Origin: Rhipidocladum racemiflorum
Taxonomy: Eukaryota; Streptophyta; Magnoliopsida; Poales; Poaceae
Direction of reading: 5' to 3'
DNA length: 64,000 bases
Assembly: GCA_036346355.1 (NCBI GenBank)
Contig: CM070576.1
Span: 14,181,558-14,245,557 of the forward strand
Part shown: positions 23,295 to 36,034 of the stretch, in pieces
Position numbering within the stretch: position 1 is the stretch's first letter
How the letters are laid out: each line of letters begins with the position of its first letter
The notes under the pieces: model-generated
Seen by the model: only the letters and a program-made list of their open reading frames with translations
What the model was told of the DNA's origin: nothing
The model's database searches: none
Translations under genes and position numbers: made by a program

Positions 23295-24032
23295 ATGCCC
23301 GGCCGATCCGGAAGTTGTACATGGTTACGCTTTTAATCCGTGACGCTTCCACTCCGATCCCGCTTTCCTCTTTAGGAACGGAGTTTCTTCCTGGATTCGG
23401 CCAATTGATTCTCTTTTCGCATTTAACGTTTTATCTCGATTCAAACGGATCCCACTATACCCGATTTCTCGTGCAAACACAACTACATCAAAGCATAAAA
23501 TTCCTCTTTTGGAGCATGTGGGCGATAGCCTCATTGTCGGATACCTCCTCTCTTCGCAGACGCACCTCTCGGCCGATAGTTCCTCTTGCAGGCAGCGGCA
23601 ATGGCTTTCGAAGTCTGCCTTCTTCGCTTGTCCAAGATAGAAGGGGAGTAGTCAAAAACAGAAGAGCTCTGATGATGAAGACATGGCGCTAGTGGAGAAT
23701 GAGAGTTTTATTGTGGCATTGGGTGGTAAATCGATAAAGTTAACCAAAGATTTATAAGGTAAATCACTCAGTGAAGGCCTGCCAAGTAAAGTGCTATTAC
23801 TCCTAAGACGTGAGAGTCGCTTTGTGTGGAAATAATCATGCTATGGGAGATGAATGATTCCATGCCTAGATAATTGAAAGATTTTAATGAATGCAGAAGT
23901 GTTACAAAGTCGTAGAGTCTCGTGAATGGAAGATGATGATGTCATGCCAAGGAAAACATGGTTGGAAAATCGATAGATCGAGATGAAATTTTTAGGGCAT
24001 GTCTAAGCCTATCCCCAAAATTGGGGGGCATA

Positions 24033-24842
24033 TGTTGGCACCCAAATTTACATGTAGCTTTGATTTGATTAGAATCGGCTCATGGTATAATCGGTTTATT
24101 ATGGGGTGCATCTGGCTTAGCGGTCCTAAGCCGTTTAAGATATTATCGGATTACAACCGATTGATTCTAGATAAAGGAAATAGCAAAAATTGAGTTCGAC
24201 ACGGGTAATCTAGAGATTTAAAAAGATATGATCGCACCTAATGTGACAAGAAGTAGGGATGGAGCCACCGATACAACATCAAGAAGAGTACGGCATGAGT
24301 GATAACTGATCGGACTCTGAAGCTATAAAAGGAGATGATGGGCTTACATCAAGAAGAACACACCAATAACTAAAACCAAACAACTCATTCTACTTTTTAC
24401 TTTTTCATCTATCGCTTAGGAGTAGCTTTTAGTCTTGTGTAATCTTTCCTCTCAGAATTTACTTGATCAATGGGGCAAATGCATGACACCGATTATTGAT
24501 TCTCGGGTCGAATTTACAACCTAGGTTTACTTTTCTACTCGATTTTATTGTGCATCGCTTCTCTTCAAGTAAAATGAACTTTATTTTCCTCATCTAATCA
24601 ACCAAATCAAAGTTGATTAGATTTATCGATTACACTTTCATTCTACATTTAGGCCTTAAACAAGCCGATTAGATTTGATCTTACCTAATATCGACTTCTC
24701 AAATTTATTAAATCATATTATATTATCCTTTGCCGCATTGTAGATCAAATCAGCTAGCACAATCCCATGACTCCGTAAATTGAACCCGACATTTGGCGTG
24801 TGTTAGTCGTGATCAACCCACATCAAGTTTTTGGCGCCAACA
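24033..24842 (+). repeat. Plus-strand Tat-type 3' LTR
   Basis: An 810-bp unit starting TGTTGGCACC and ending GGCGCCAACA (7-bp inverted ends). A purine tract (TTGGGGGGCATA, ending 24032) precedes it, as for a 3' LTR. The TATA box CTATAAAAGG is at 24323-24332. No 5-bp duplication matches the two flanks, arguing against a simple solo LTR. Sequence 23700-24032 on the plus strand would be the element's 3' internal end; no protein is recognisable there. Confidence 0.75.
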
Positions 24843-24937
24843 ACCATACACATCCTCTACATGTGTGAACAAATTCCTGTGTGTAACTAATTATGTTTGT
24901 GTATCATATATCTAATGCATCTCGCAAAATATGATCA

Positions 24938-26641
24938 TGAAGGACCATGTGGAGTCTCCATCCATATTTGTGATGAGATTATTTGACTTTATTTTCGAGC
25001 AAGTGTGTGCCTCCAGGTGCTTGAGTTTGATTTGATTTGGAATTGCATTGATATTTGTTTGAATTCATGATAAATATGGACTCAACATGAAGGGAAGAAA
25101 AAGGTAAAAGATTGTAATTTGGAATGTGCAAAACGGGGTTTGGTCCCTTGTGGTACAGTGTTATGGAGGCAACTATGGTCGCGCAGAGTACCCGGACTAG
25201 GTTGGGGAGAATCCGAGGTCCGTAATGATCGAAGATGTGTCGATGAGATGGTTGGGTTTAAACCGCGGGATCACTTGGATGTCATGGGAATGGGACTTGA
25301 GGTGGCCTGCTTCCTATTCAAAGTTGGGTGTGCTCGAAGAGGTGTGGAAATGGAGCCATGGCTAATTCCTGCGGATGGACAAAGACCCGTTGCACTCCTG
25401 TTGGATCGATTTGTTTTACACCCATGTATGGCCTATGTGGCCCATGTAAAGCTCCATGCTGGGGGGTGTAGTAGGGTTAATACTAGCCCTTGGTGGAGTG
25501 CTCTATAGGTTAGGGGACTCATCAAAGGGTGGTAGGTGGCCCAAGAGTAGTATAAATAGGAGGTGAGGGGTGCCCTCCCTCACTTGAAGTTTTGAGTTGT
25601 TCTTTTGAGCTTTGCCCACATGAAGTGAGGCTTTGTGAACTTTCCATCCAAAAATACAAAGATTTTCTTTACATTCTTGTGAATTTAAATTCCACATTTA
25701 CAATATGTCTTTACTTTATGCAATTTAAATTCAACATTTACTTTCCCGCATGTAAATTCTCTAAATTTACTTTTCTTGTGGAATTTGGATTTGCATCCTA
25801 TCCTTCTAAATGCTATTGATCAAGGATATCTTGAGGGTGCTCATTTGGTTTTACATCTTCCTTTGCACTCGAATAGGCTAGAATCAAGTTTATATCAAGA
25901 TTGCAAATCTGTCCTAAACTTTGTTATTCAAGCAAGAATGTACCACTTTCGATTTTTAGAAAAATATAGAAAATCATTTTTGACTGATTATTATTGAGAA
26001 GGTGCATGACTCGTGATATGCATTTCAGAAAAAATTTTGGAGTCCATCAAGGCACCAAGCTTGGGGATCTATGAGGTGAAAACCTAGCCTCCAAACTTTT
26101 TGATCAAGTTCCCCACTATCATCAGAGTCCTTTATTTTTCCTGTTTTTTATGCAAGCCTTTTGGAGGTGGTTTTTGGTCAAGTATTTCAAGACTCCATCT
26201 TCTCATAGGGTGAAAAATGCTCAAAAATTTTAGAGCGATAGAAGTCCACGCAACCACTTGCTCCAAGTGAGTGACAAATTCCTCGAAAAGTCCGCTTTGC
26301 TTTTCTAAAAGAGACTTTTGTGATTTGGCTTGATATTTTTAGAAAAAGAAGTATTTGAATCTGGATTCCTCTTTGTTTCTGGACACTTGACAACCAAGTA
26401 TTATGATTTAAAAATCCCTCACATGATTCATGGTTCTCATCCATGCATGTTAGGGTACACATAGGGTTATCTAGTTGTTCGGTTTTGGAGGGTTTGGCAA
26501 ATTTGTGGAGCAATCGATTTGAACAAAAATCTTTGGGTGTCTCAAATTTTTGTTATGGGATTGTTTGGAGTACTTTGAGTGGGGGTAAAAATTATATTTG
26601 GGATCATTCACCCCACTCTCCGACGCCATCTCGATCCTTCA
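24938..26641 (+). repeat. 5' LTR of the copia element
   Basis: A 1704-bp LTR with a TATA box (TATAAATA, 25551-25558). The primer-binding site follows two bases later (TGGTATCGTAG, from 26644), a variant of the iMet complement. It differs from the 3' LTR by many small indels, so the insertion is not recent. Confidence 0.9.
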
Positions 26642-26720
26642 ATTGGTATCGTAGTTTCGATTTTTCTCTCTTTAGATCTTGACCGGCCTCGAGAGCTAGT
26701 GACGACTGATAAGTACTTGC

Positions 26721-27549
26721 ATGAAGCCTCCAATTTTTGTTGGAGTTGATTATCCATTTTGGAAAATGCGGATGGAGTCATATACAAAGACTATCCAGGG
26801 CTTCCCGACAGGTATGGGACGTATCGAAACTCCCGTGATGAGGTTCCTCGCCGATGTGAACATCAAAGCCGCGAACATGGTCCGAGGCGTTGAGGCAAAT
26901 GCTAAGGCTAAGGAACATCCTCATACAGGGACTTAGCCGGGCATGGTGAGGTATGGAGCTCGGTCTCTCACCTCACGATCCAGCTCATCGATCTCGGGTG
27001 ATCCCTCAATGCTTACCATGAGGGTACCACTCTAGATCAAGACTGCGTGAGAGCAAGACCAAGACAAAGTGCGTGGACTACAACAAGTTTGGAAACAAAG
27101 CACGATGGTGAGAGTCTCGATGAGTGCTTTGTTCGCTTCTCCAAGATCCTTAACAATCTCCGATCGCTTGGTTGCATATATACTCCGGACTCTGGGAGAA
27201 TGCTAGGCACTTTTCGACATCACTTGATTTGAGGAGTTTTGGGGAGATGAAGGTGACGCACTCACCAAGGACTCTACTAATTTGATTTGAATTTTACTTC
27301 AGCTGACAGGCTTTATTCCCGACTAAAGACTCATGAGATCGATGTAGTCTCTCCATCGGATGAAATCTCAAGTCGATGGTGCCCAGTGGTCAGCGATCCC
27401 ATCGAAGTCTTCTCCTCTCTAGACCCTCTCTTGATTTCTCTTCAGGTTTTGTCTCTCCACTCTTTGTGATGCAAGTGATGAAGTTACGGAATGATTTCCA
27501 GAAAATGAGATTGCTCTTGTCTACTCGCAGAATTTTCCTCAACATCTAC

Positions 27550-27583
<34 letters not shown>

Positions 27584-29530
27584 GAGAGGTGGGCATCTTC
27601 ATGACTTTAGCTTCAATGTGGTGGCCCCAACCATATTCAAGCAAACTATCCCAAGCTTAGAGAAGGGCAAGAACTGCAGGCAAGGCGATTTGAGGCAAGA
27701 ATGACTACACCTAAAAGAATCGCAATAAGAAGCCTCTAGCTTGGTGGCAGCCGGGCGCGAGAGAAAAGTAACGCAACCGCCAACAACAAGAAGCTCTTCC
27801 ATCGCTGCGGCTCGCTTCTTCGACGACGTCGACTTCTCTGATACGGAGACGTGGAGCGACGAGAGCAAGGATGAACCATGAGAGAAGACGAAGGGTGGCG
27901 AGGACTTCTTTGGCATGTGCATCATGGCGGATGCCAACGGTGTTAACGACTCTGAGCTGTATAGCGATACGGATGAGGTACCCTCCTATGACTAGCTCAA
28001 TGATGCTTTCTGCAAGCTAGAAAAACTTCATACTAGATCTAGAGCTAAGTGTATGGAGTTAGAGAAGGAAGTAGGTACCTTGTTTCGGGAGTTAGCTTCA
28101 CTTAAATCATGTTCCTCCTGAAACTCGATAGCCGTGACTTCTCTCGGGTGATGCTTTACTTGTGGAGCTTGAGAACCTAAGGACCATGCATGATAGTGTG
28201 CTTTCGAGCTTGAGGGTCTTAGGTCGTAAGAATACTAGTATTGTTCTTTCCGATGTCATTCCTCGTTGGATGTTAGTTTTCTTCATGCTCATACTATCGC
28301 TTCATGTGAAAATTGCTCTAAGTTGCTAGCTGAAATTGATGCCATGAGCAATCACCTTAGGAAGCTTTCTAGAAATGATGAACTTGAATTGCATGCTTCT
28401 AAGGGCCCAATTTCTACTCATGTGAGGGCTGTATGCAACTAAAAATGACTATTATGATTTGGTGCTTGAGAATTTAAATTGGCTAAGGATTTACAAGCTA
28501 AATCACTAAATGGTTGAATGCTGTGTGTTGGGGTAGGGGAGGATGTGAACCGAATCCACGTAGAGCTTAGGAAGAAGCTAAAATCCCAGGTTGGTAGAAT
28601 TAGAGATGCTCCTTGTGTTTCCTGTGAGTCTCTCAAAATTGAGGTAGCCGTGTATAGGGAGAGATATGCATGCGCTATTTGATCCTCTTCTCCTGGCTCT
28701 TCTTCTACTCCTTCCCCTTGCTCTTCTTGTGCCTCACTTTTTCAGGAGTGTCAGTATCTGATGAGCACTTTTGAGAAGTTTGTTGGAGGCAAGAAGAAAC
28801 TCAATCTCATCCTAGACCATTCCAAGATTAGCATATTTTAATCAAGGTCTAGGTTTTGACCACTTAGAGCATGCACGGGTGCATTCGCCTACTATTGTGT
28901 GTGCCTCCAAGAGTGGAGAGATCATGGTTGCTCCATTTGATGAGCACCACTTGTTTAGAGCCACCGAATGGTCCACGGATCTCTCGACGAGAAGGTGACA
29001 CCTCTTGCTACCTCAAATTTTTTTAAGGCGAAGTATACTTGCACCTTCTGTCAAAAGGGTTGACACCTTGCTAATTTCTGCTTTAGATGAGCCAAGATCA
29101 CGATGTGAGCGTGTTCGTGCCCTTAGGGGTATTCAGGGTCATCCCTAGATTCTGAGTGCTCCTAAGGCACCCACTTCTTCTAGATAGGTTAGAGAGTTGC
29201 CTGTTTTTGGACAGAGTATGGGGCTTGGTTTTCGTGCTTCTACATCTGGTTTTCACCCCAGAGCTGTCTCGAGTCAGTCCTTCCGCCGTCCCCTTGATAT
29301 TCCTTGTTCTTCCCATCGAGGTGGATATCAGCGGCGCGAGTTTGCTTCCTCTAGTAGGAGGTTTGGGCAGTAGCACTGGGATGGTCTGGCCTTTGCACGC
29401 TGCAAGGACCAACTCCGACACTGCTCCTGCACGCCCTATAGGAGCGAATTCTGAATTAGTGAGAGTAGAGTCATGGAGAGGCGCTACATTGCATTCATCT
29501 GCTTCTGTGACTAGTTCTTCTCGCCAGTGA
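26721..29530 (+). pseudogene. copia gag (broken)
   Basis: It starts with 'PPIFVGVDYPFWKMRMESY', the N-terminal motif of copia Gag (UBN2-type domain), and continues in pieces such as 'DGESLDECFVRFSKILNNLRSLG' read in two runs ('DGESLDECFVRFSK', 'ILNNLRSLG', 27104-27170). The C-terminal half (27.7-29.5 kb) is out of frame and stop-ridden. It contains an (AG)n microsatellite at 27553-27581. Confidence 0.8.
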
Positions 29531-29617
29531 CTTAGTTTTGGATTCCTAGATCTCGCTTTGATCTATCCTCAAGATCGAGTCATCTGCATCTCGCTTTCTT
29601 TGATTCAGGTCCGTAGG

Positions 29618-29962
29618 ACAGGGAAGGGAGAGGTTTGGATCGTAGACTCCGGCTGTTCACATCACATGATCGGAGACTCCTGTTAGTTCTCTTCCCTAGT
29701 CCGAGCTCCCAGTGATGAGGTGATCACCTTTGGGGATACTTCGTTAGGTAGAGTCATCGCTAAAGGTACCGTTTGCATTAATGATCATTTCATACTTAAG
29801 GACGTTGCCTTAGTCAGTAAGCTACAATACAATTTGCTTTCTATTTCTCAGTTTATCGATGATAATTTCGAGGTAAGCTTCAAGAGCAACACTTGTTGGA
29901 TCCTTGATTCTTCTGGGGAGTTGGTTTGCGAGATTTCTCATTTTGGGAGTCTTTCGTGCTGA
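29618..29962 (+). pseudogene. copia aspartic protease and linker
   Basis: 'VWIVDSGCSHHM' (29634-29669) carries the DSG active-site triad (from 29645) in the form typical of copia proteases. A stop follows soon after. 29720-29962 then continues 'FGDTSLGRVIAKGTV' and 'YNLLSISQ', the standard region before integrase. The product would process Gag-Pol. Confidence 0.88.
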
Positions 29963-29979
29963 TTTTTCCTCCTCTTCTG

Positions 29980-30960
29980 GAGACTCTCTCCGTTGCCTTA
30001 TAGCTTCAGAGTCCTGTGATCTCTACTTTTGGCATAGGAGACTTGGTCACATTGGCTTTGATTATTTGACCCGAATTAGCGGCCATGATCTCATTCGTGA
30101 TTTGCCCAAACTCAAGATGGTCAAGGATATTATATGTTCTCCTTGCTGACATGACAAGATGGTTGCTGCTTCTCATCCTCCAGTCACCCGAGTGATGACT
30201 GATGCACCAGGACAGCTTTTGCACATGGACACTGTTGGTCCATCTCGAGTGCAGTCAGCAGGAGGGAAGTGGTACATTCTTGTCATAGTCGATGATTATT
30301 CGAGGTACTCTTGGGTGTTCTTCATGGCCTCGAAGGATGAGTCATTTTCTCACTTTAGGGGTTTTGTCCGTAAGTTGTCCATTTAGCTCCTCGGTGCTCT
30401 TACGAGCGATTTACAAGGACAATGGCACTGAGTTCAAGAACTACTTTAGCAACTTCCTGCGGAGGAGTTAGGCATAAAGCATTAGTTCTCTTCTCCATAC
30501 GGTCCTCAGTAGAATGGCATAGTGGAGAGGAAGAACAAGACCCTGGTTGAGATGGCCTGGATGATGCTAGATGAGTACAATACTCCTAAGAAGTTTTGGG
30601 CCGAGGTGTAGCTACGACATGCCATGTTGCCACAGAGTTTTTCTCGGGTCACACTTGCACCGCACTTCTTATGAGTTGAGATATGGACAGAGCTGCCAGT
30701 GTTTCTCATTTTCTTTTTCTGGTTGCAAGTGCTTCTTTCTTGAAGTCCTGGGAATCTAGATAAGTTCAAGTCACACTCTACTAATGGGATCTTTCCGGGT
30801 TACTCGACTTCTTCCCGTAGCTATAGGATTTGGGTTGTAGACTTGGGTAGGATGATAGAGACCTGTGAGGTGACCTTTGATGAGGCTAGTCCCTATGCTA
30901 GACCGTACATTTCAGGATCTTCTCCTCTTTCCCGCCTATTTTCACAGAGGATGATGATGA
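29980..30960 (+). pseudogene. copia integrase (broken)
   Basis: The GAG-pre-integrase/zinc segment 'FWHRRLGHIGFDYL' with a later 'CSPC' spans about 30020-30150. The catalytic core follows with 'HMDTVGPSRVQSAGGKWY' and 'VDDYSRYSWVFFM' (about 30220-30330), giving the first two acidic residues of D,D-35-E. Beyond 30386 the frame is interrupted repeatedly. Confidence 0.88.
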
Positions 30961-31080
30961 CGAGATGAAGGCATTTTGTCGAATCTAGTTCTCCATTCCT
31001 CGCCTCCCGAGGTGCATCCAGTTTCCATCTCTGCATCTCAAGGAGATCAGCCCTTACCCTCAGACTCTTCGACAGCTAGT

Positions 31081-31152
31081 GACTTTGTTCCTACTTCTCC
31101 CACGCGAGGAGTAGAGGACTTTGTTCCTACTTCTCCCACGCGAGGAGTAGAG
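31081..31152 (+). repeat. 36-bp tandem duplication in copia pol
   Basis: Two perfect copies of a 36-bp unit, giving DFVPTSPTRGVE twice in frame, lie in the integrase-RT linker. A replication slip is the simple explanation. Confidence 0.95.
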
Positions 31153-31309
31153 GTGACTTCTGCTTCTAGACATCCCCGCCACATTCAAAGGTTTCATCCA
31201 CCTCGACTGCATCATTGGAGATCTATTTGAGTGAGTTACTCCCTCTAAGTCGTCCGTCCTCTTCTCGCTTTCACTCTATCTTTGTTGCCTCTTTTGAGCC
31301 AAATGATGT

Positions 31310-31816
31310 TTTTCTATGCATTATCCGGTGAAGCTTGGATTAATGCTATGCATGAGGAACTTGAAAACTTTGAGAGGAACAAAGTTTGGAAGCTTGTCGA
31401 GCCCCCTTCTGGTCACAACATCATTGGGACCAAATGAGTGTTCAAAAACAAGCAGAGTGAGGATGGGGTTATAATTCGAAATAAGGCTAGGCTAGTCGCT
31501 CAGGGTTTCACTCAATTCGAGGGTCTCAACTTCGAGGAGACTTTTGCCCCTGTAGCTAGACTAGAACCCCAAGTACCCAAACCATGTCTTCAAGCTTTCC
31601 AAAGCTTTGTATGGACTTAAGCAAGCTCCACGAGCTTGGTATGAGAGGCTTAAGTCCTACCTCTTGAGTCATGGTTTTCATATGGGTCAAGTGGACAAGA
31701 CTCTGTTCATCAGACATTCTGATTCGGACTTTCTCCTAGTCCAAATCTATGTCGACTTTACATCATTTTCAAAGGGTTCCTTGCATTCGCTGCTACTCTC
31801 CGCCTCGATGATGTGA
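31310..31816 (+). pseudogene. copia reverse transcriptase with core deletion
   Basis: 'AMHEELENFERNKVWKLVE' and 'KNKARLVAQGFTQ' in two frames lead to 'FEETFAPVARLE' (to about 31565). The next codons already encode the distal 'PKYPNHVFKL' segment (shifted frame), then 'YGLKQAPRAWYERL' and 'LVQIYVDFTSF'. Roughly 45-50 residues with the first catalytic aspartate are missing, and the Y-V-D-D box is reduced to YVD followed by F. The enzyme cannot be active. Confidence 0.9.
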
Positions 31817-32139
31817 TGAGTAATCGAGTTCGAGATGAGCATGATGGGCGCAGTTGAGCTACTTCCTTAGCTTCCATCAAGTAGACTTCGGAGGGTACAT
31901 TATTGCATCAAGGCAAGTACACTCGAGACCTCCTAAAATGCTTTGACATGTCCGACGGAAGCCGCTATGACACCTATTGCCACCATCTGTTGTCCTTGAG
32001 CTTCAACGAGGATGGTGAGTCAAGTTGATCGAAGAAGGAGTTCCGAGCATGATCGGCTCCCTCTTGTATCTCATCGCCGAGACTCCGACATACATTTCTA
32101 TGTATGTCTTTGTGCTCGATTTAGGCTTCTCCTCATGCC

Positions 32140-32660
32140 TCTCACCGCCAAAGGTGAAGCGCATCTTCAGTACCTTCGAGCTACCATTGATTATGGTATT
32201 TGGTACTCTTCCTCTTCCTGGGCCTGGCCCTTCGAGCCTTTTCTCGATGTAGACTTTGGCCGGGTCAGATGATAGATAGGAAGAGCACATCCGGTACTTG
32301 CCAATTCATTGGCACGCCTCTTATTTCTGGTCCACTAGAAAGCAATCCTGTTGCATACCCAACGCCGAGGCCGATTATGTTGTCGCAGCTCATTGTCAGA
32401 GCTGCATTCTTCCTGGATGAGATCGACCTTGCAGGATTTTAGGTTAGTAGCAAATTGTGTTCCACTTTTCCGTGATGACACATATGCCATTCACATTAAG
32501 CTAAGAACCCAAGCAAGATTCTCGCACTGCCAACATTGATATTCGATACCACTTCCTTAGAGACCATGTGGAGAAGGGTGACATAGTGCTCCCGCTTGTG
32601 GAGAGTGACCACCACTATCGACATTTTCACCAAGCCTTTGGATAGCCTCTAGGTTTGTTG
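32140..32660 (+). pseudogene. copia RNase H (broken)
   Basis: 'RATIDYGIWYSSS' then 'DRKSTSGTCQFIG' are hallmarks of the copia RT-RNase H end. Later 'HCQSCILPG'-like and 'HIKLRTQARFSHCQH' pieces are in other frames. From 32700 to 33810 no known domain is visible. Confidence 0.8.
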
Positions 32661-33809
32661 CCTTGAGAGGGGAGTTTGGGATTATGAGCCTATATGGCAT
32701 ATCTTGAGGGGGAGCCGATGTGTATTATATTTTTATATGTGCATATTCAGCATTTCTTTCTCTCGGTTCTTCTAGGTATCTTGGGCTATTTTTTCATTTT
32801 GTTGAGTCCACTTCACCTAGACTTCTAGCATGCTTCGGCATGGACCTCTCATCTTATGCTTTAGGATGCTATTCTCTTCTTCTTCTCGCTGAGCTCACTC
32901 ACAGCCTTGTAGGTCTAGCAAGTGTTGGGCCCCCTGGCAGACAGGTCCTGTGGTTTGCTCAATGGAGATTGAGAACTAGTTTTTCTATGTAAGTCATATG
33001 GGGAAGGTGAGAGCGAGTCTGAGCTTAGTGGTCTCTACCGCCTTTCTATGCCTCTTAGATCACCCACTTGTCGGGCTCCTTTTCCTCTTCTCATTTTGGT
33101 TTTTGGTTTCACTGAGTTCGATTCTTTTCTTGAATTCAAAATTGCTAATAACTCAACTTGAATCAGATTTGTGCTTAAAATTGACTCACTTGTTGAGGGC
33201 GAGTTTGGAACTAACCTTCTTGCATTGCATATAGACTTGTTTCCATTTCCGAGCTTTGTCTTTTATGCAAATGATAAAGCTGTGATATGTTGCACCTAGC
33301 TACTTTCATGAAGATCCTTGCTAGTCTAGGTCATATCTAATCTGGTGTATCATGTTTAAACTAGCCAACATTTAAAACTGATCATTCTTGAAAACATGAT
33401 GAAACCTAGCTTTTACTTGCATAATCTCCAAAGCTCTTTTAGGTTGAATTTCATCCAAAAATTGCTCTCTTAATGCCTCAGATACAAAAAGGGGGAGAAA
33501 ACGTAGAAAAAGCATCTTAGAGGGAAGCAAATTAAAAAATGCTTTCTCATGATCATGTTGAATAATTGTCCTTGCATTTGGATCATGAGCAATATTGAGC
33601 TTTTTGGAGGATTTGTTGGTTTTTGGAGCTTTTATAGAAAAAAATGTTTTTTCTTGTGTTGAGCTCTAAAAATCTTCTCATCTATTTGGTCATGAGCTTT
33701 CTTTCTCTTTCAATTGGACCAAATATGATTTTTGCAATCAAATTGCTTTTCTTCCTTGGTTTTAAAACTCAAATTTATGCCTTTTGTGTGTTTTGTCAAT
33801 ATAATCATC

Positions 33810-33820
33810 AAGGGGGAGAT
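33810..33820 (+). promoter_or_regulatory. Polypurine tract of the copia element
   Basis: AAGGGGGAGAT directly before the 3' LTR is the classic copia plus-strand primer site. Confidence 0.92.
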
Positions 33821-35430
33821 TGAAGGACTATGTGGAGTTCCATCTATATTTGTGATGAGTATTTGACTTTATTTGAGCAAGGTGTGCCTTCAGTTTGAGT
33901 TTGATTTGATTTGGAAATACATGGATATTTGTTTGAATTCATGATAAATGTGGACTAACATGCAGGAAGAAAAAGGTAAGATTGTATTTTGGAATGTGCA
34001 AAATGGTTTCGCTCCTTGTGGTACAGTGTTATTGAGGCAAATATGGTCGTTGGTGAGTAGCAGGACTAGGTTGGGAGAACCGAGGTCCTGAATGGTTGAG
34101 AGATGTCGACGAGATGGTCGGGCTCAAACCGATCACTTGGACGTCATGGGAATGTACTTGAGGTGGCTTAAGGTTTCGTTCTGTTGGATGCTCAAGAGGT
34201 GGAAACGGAGTACCTGCAAGTTCGGCGGATGAAGGCCCATTGCATCGAGTTGATCGGTTTTGTTTAACACCCATGTATGGCCTATGTGGCCCATGTAAAG
34301 CCCATGTGTGGGGATGGAGTGAGTGGGTTAATTCTAGCCCTTGTTGGAGTGCTCTAGGTTAGGGACTCATCAAAGGGTGGTAGGTTGCCCAAGAGTAGTA
34401 TAAATAGAGGGAGGGTGCCCTCTCTCAATTGACGGTTTGAGTTGCTCCTTTGAGCTTTGCCCACATGAAGTGAGGCTTTGTAAACCTTCCATCCACAAAA
34501 TACAAAGATTTTCTTTACATTCTTGTGAATTTAAATTACTTAATGCAATTCTAAATTCAAAGCATTTACATTCCGCATATAAATTCCCTCAAATTTAGAT
34601 TTGCCTCCTCTACTTCTAAATGCTATTGAACAAGGATGTATTGAGGGTGCTCATTTGGTTTTACATCTTTCTTACACATCGTGGATAGACTAGAATCAAG
34701 TTTATGTCAAGATTGCAAATCTGTCATGAACTTGTTCTTCGTGGCAAGATTCACCATCGATTTTTAGAAAAATCTAGAGAAATCCTTTTGAGTGATTATT
34801 ATTAGAAAAGGTGCATGCCTCAGATATACATCTGTGGAAAAAATTTGGAGTCCACTGAAGTTGCACCGCTTGGGAGCTATGAGGTGAAAACCGAGCCCCA
34901 AACTTTCCTCGATCGGGTTCCTAACTATCTCAGTAGTCCTTGATTTTTCTGTTTTTTCTACAAGGCTTTTTAAGGTGGTTTTTGGTGAAGTGTTTTACTA
35001 CTCATCTTCTCACTGGGTGAAAAATCCCAAAAATTTAGAGTAACAGAAGTCCACCAACCACCTGCTCCAAGTGAGTACAATTCTGAAAATCTGCTTTTGC
35101 TTTTCTAAAAGAGACTTTTGTGATTTGGCTTGATCTCTTTTAGAAAAGAAGTATTTGAATTGATTCCTCTTTTTTTGGATACTTGACAACCAGGATTGTT
35201 ATTTAAAAATCACTCACATGATTCATGGTTCTCATCCATGCAAGCTAGGGGTACACATAGTTGACTAGTTGTTCGGGTTTTGGATGGTTTGCAAATCTGA
35301 GGAGCACTGGTTTGAACGAAAATCTTTGGGTGTCTCAGATTTTTGTTGCGGGATTTTTTGGAGTACTTTGAGTGGGGAGAATTTTATTTGGGATCATTCA
35401 CCCCCCTTTGATCGCCATCTCGTTCCTTCA
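33821..35430 (+). repeat. 3' LTR of the copia element
   Basis: A 1610-bp LTR starting TGAAGGAC and ending TTCCTTCA, with a TATA box at 34399-34406. It is about 94 bp shorter than the 5' LTR through numerous small deletions. Confidence 0.9.
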
Positions 35431-35490
35431 TATCATCACATAGTCATATGCTTATCTATCTAAATAAGCAATTGATGTTCCACTCAATTT

Positions 35491-36034
35491 CAATGTTTAA
35501 GAAATCGTTAATCGGTAGCTGATCTGGTACGAACTATTATTAGAGATTAATTGTCTAGTCGGAGGATTAACTGAACTAATCGATCAACCATTAATCAGAG
35601 TCGATTGGTCGACCTATTATTAGAGATTAATCGCTCTAGCTCGAGGATTAATCGAACTAATCGATCAACCATTAATCGGTTGGTCGCTAAGGGCAATATA
35701 TTGATGTAATTATTAAAATAGTAAAAAGTGGTGACTTGATGGCTTGGCTTGCTCGATTGAAAGAAACATTCGCAACCACATAACCTCGTAAATTAAAACA
35801 AATCCATGAGTGTGCTTCAAGCCTTCAATTAGAAATATTGTAAGAAATAATCAAAGTATCAAACTGCTTTTAGTGAGAAGCCCAAATAATCAAAACAGAA
35901 CTACATATGACTAATCCCGATTAATCGGTCTCGCCTTGCTTTTTCACCAGTAAACACACAAATCGAATCGTTAGGGCTCCGATCACAAGTTAATCACCCA
36001 AGATCGGCTTAATCTACGATTTTTTTGAACACCG
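35491..36034. mobile_element. hAT MITE with internal 80-bp tandem repeat
   Basis: The ends CAATGTTTAAGAAATCG (35491) and CGATTTTTTTGAACACCG (to 36034) are imperfect inverted repeats. CTCAATTT flanks both sides (35483-35490, 36035-36042), the 8-bp hAT signature. At 544 bp it has no coding capacity. Two units of about 80 bp (35536-35615 and 35616-35694) repeat in tandem near the left end. Confidence 0.88.

Larger units (their letters stand above)
17514..23600 (-). mobile_element. Tat-type Ty3/gypsy element B (degenerate)
   Basis: The minus strand, read from right to left, gives an LTR-like region with TATA box (23281-23294), gag (about 19.85-22.3 kb), protease region (about 19.18-19.6 kb), RT (about 18.15-18.9 kb) and the RT/RNase H connection (17900-18124), cut by the gap at 17513. 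All frames are broken. The upstream LTR boundary near 23.6 kb is estimated by analogy with the LTR at 24033 and is not seen directly. 22.3-23.2 kb (leader/U5) holds no gene I can name. Confidence 0.8.
24938..35430 (+). mobile_element. Ty1/copia retrotransposon, SIRE/Maximus-like, inactivated
   Basis: A 10.5-kb element with LTRs at 24938-26641 and 33821-35430 (ends TGAAGGA/TCCTTCA). The flanks GATCA (24933-24937) and TATCA (35431-35435) are a target duplication with one mismatch. Internal order is gag, protease, integrase, RT and RNase H, which is copia. The 1.6-1.7-kb LTRs and about 1.1 kb of extra sequence between RNase H and the 3' LTR point to the SIRE/Maximus lineage. Stops, frameshifts and a deletion through the RT core make it non-functional. 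Confidence 0.93.

Noticed and set aside
24033..24842. Simple solo LTR
   Set aside because: The flanks do not match as a 5-bp duplication and a polypurine tract precedes it, so it is a 3' LTR of a truncated element.
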